Below, piece after piece: positions 63,673 to 64,000 of a stretch of DNA of 64,000 nt. A program made the translations under genes and the position numbers. The DNA is from Thalassospira sp. HF15 (GTDB lineage: Bacteria > Pseudomonadota > Alphaproteobacteria > Rhodospirillales > Thalassospiraceae): contig NZ_JAAVKI010000006.1 in NCBI RefSeq assembly GCF_011806525.1, positions 1 through 64,000 of the forward strand, read 5' to 3'. Below the pieces are notes generated by a model. The model was not told the DNA's origin. It was given only the letters and a program-made list of their open reading frames with translations, and did not search any database. The stretch's first letter is position 1. The number at the start of each line of letters is the position of its first letter.

Positions 63673-64000
63673 AGGGTCGCACTTTCTTGTGTCGGGCGGG
63701 GCGGATGACCATGCAACAGCACGACCGTGGTCGGATCAAGGGTCAGTTCAACCCATGCACCGGGTTCAATGATCGCGGATTGCGGCATGTGGGCGGTGAT
63801 CGTCATGTTGGGGTAGTCAAGCGGGCTTAGATGCGCGCGATGATGGGTGCCGAAGAACGATCCGTCTTCAACCTTGGCCTTGCCCAGCGTAATGCGTGGC
63901 CCGGTTCCGGTGCTCGCGCGGAAATGTTCCGGGCGAATGGCAAGGGTCACTGATGCGCCGGGGGCAAAGCCGCTGCATTCGAATTCGGGCAGTTCGACAG
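63669..64000 (-). CDS. ABC transporter ATP-binding protein, C-terminal part
   Basis: Partial: 109 codons at the 3' end, running off the right edge. The visible part is the TOBE domain (VTLAIRPEHFRASTGTGPRI; THHRAHLSPLDYPNMTITAH) of UgpC/PotA/MalK-type ATPases, which carry sugars, polyamines or glycerol phosphate. Coupled to the MBL-fold gene and the aldehyde dehydrogenase; substrate cannot be told from this part. Confidence 0.85.
   Translation of the reverse strand, partial: VELPEFECSGFAPGASVTLAIRPEHFRASTGTGPRITLGKAKVEDGSFFGTHHRAHLSPLDYPNMTITAHMPQSAIIEPGAWVELTLDPTTVVLLHGHPPRPTQESATL

Noticed and set aside
1-64000. tRNA, rRNA, CRISPR arrays, transposases or phage genes
   Set aside because: None recognised when reading both strands. 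The only direct repeats of note are the pair around the nuclease-like gene.

Overview
The window looks like a chromosomal segment of a motile alphaproteobacterium, most probably a Rhodospirillales member close to Thalassospira. This is an inference from gene content: an alphaproteobacterial fliX, an N-terminally extended RecA, a single-cysteine DksA, CckA, a GTTC-N7-GTTC LexA box and an EcfG-type promoter. It carries no rRNA, tRNA, CRISPR array or insertion sequence that I could recognise.

About the first 33 kb is a flagellar and chemotaxis island made of several divergent operons. From the left: two tandem flagellin genes (the first cut by the window edge and starting with TTG); a leftward operon flgI-flgJ-flgN-like-flgK-flgL-fliW; rightward fliX and dksA; leftward flgF-flgG-flgA-flgH; rightward fliL-fliM-DUF6468-motE-like-cheY-cheZ-two motB-like genes-a 1164-residue periplasmic AMIN-like/TPR protein-a Sel1 protein. 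A PuuB-like oxidase gene then interrupts the island. It resumes with leftward csrA, fhlB-like, a small helical gene, fliO and fliP, and rightward flgB-flgC-fliE, fliQ-fliR-flhB. An MCP with a PilZ domain and the cell-cycle kinase gene cckA follow. Five clear sigma-54 (-24/-12) promoters drive a flagellin, flgI, flgF, fliL and flgB, so this island is a coherent RpoN regulon. FliW, CsrA and FliX supply the post-transcriptional and checkpoint side.

From 38 to 50 kb the content is metabolic and regulatory. There is an NsrR nitric oxide module (flavohaemoglobin, group III truncated haemoglobin, nsrR, with putative operators), a CaCA-family exchanger, three tandem orphan periplasmic binding-protein paralogues, an EamA exporter, a nikK/nikL-like pair divergent from nikR over a NikR operator, and recA with a LexA box. 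The nikR-recA gap folds like a possible structured RNA.

From 50 to 64 kb come a membrane-bound AraC regulator divergent from a secreted alpha/beta hydrolase, two entericidin-like lipoproteins bracketing a DUF1328 gene (the first under an EcfG-like promoter), a GNAT acetyltransferase and alaS. Next is a lone PD-(D/E)XK nuclease-like gene bracketed by 38-bp direct copies of the alaS terminator. An AraC/GyrI regulator, DUF2254, TPR, aldehyde dehydrogenase and MBL-fold genes and the end of an ABC ATPase gene close the window.

The most notable candidates for undescribed biology are the repeat-flanked nuclease-like gene, the Asp-less MotB-like protein coupled to MotB and the giant periplasmic protein, and the triplicated binding proteins. 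Function calls rest on motifs read by eye; no database search was run.
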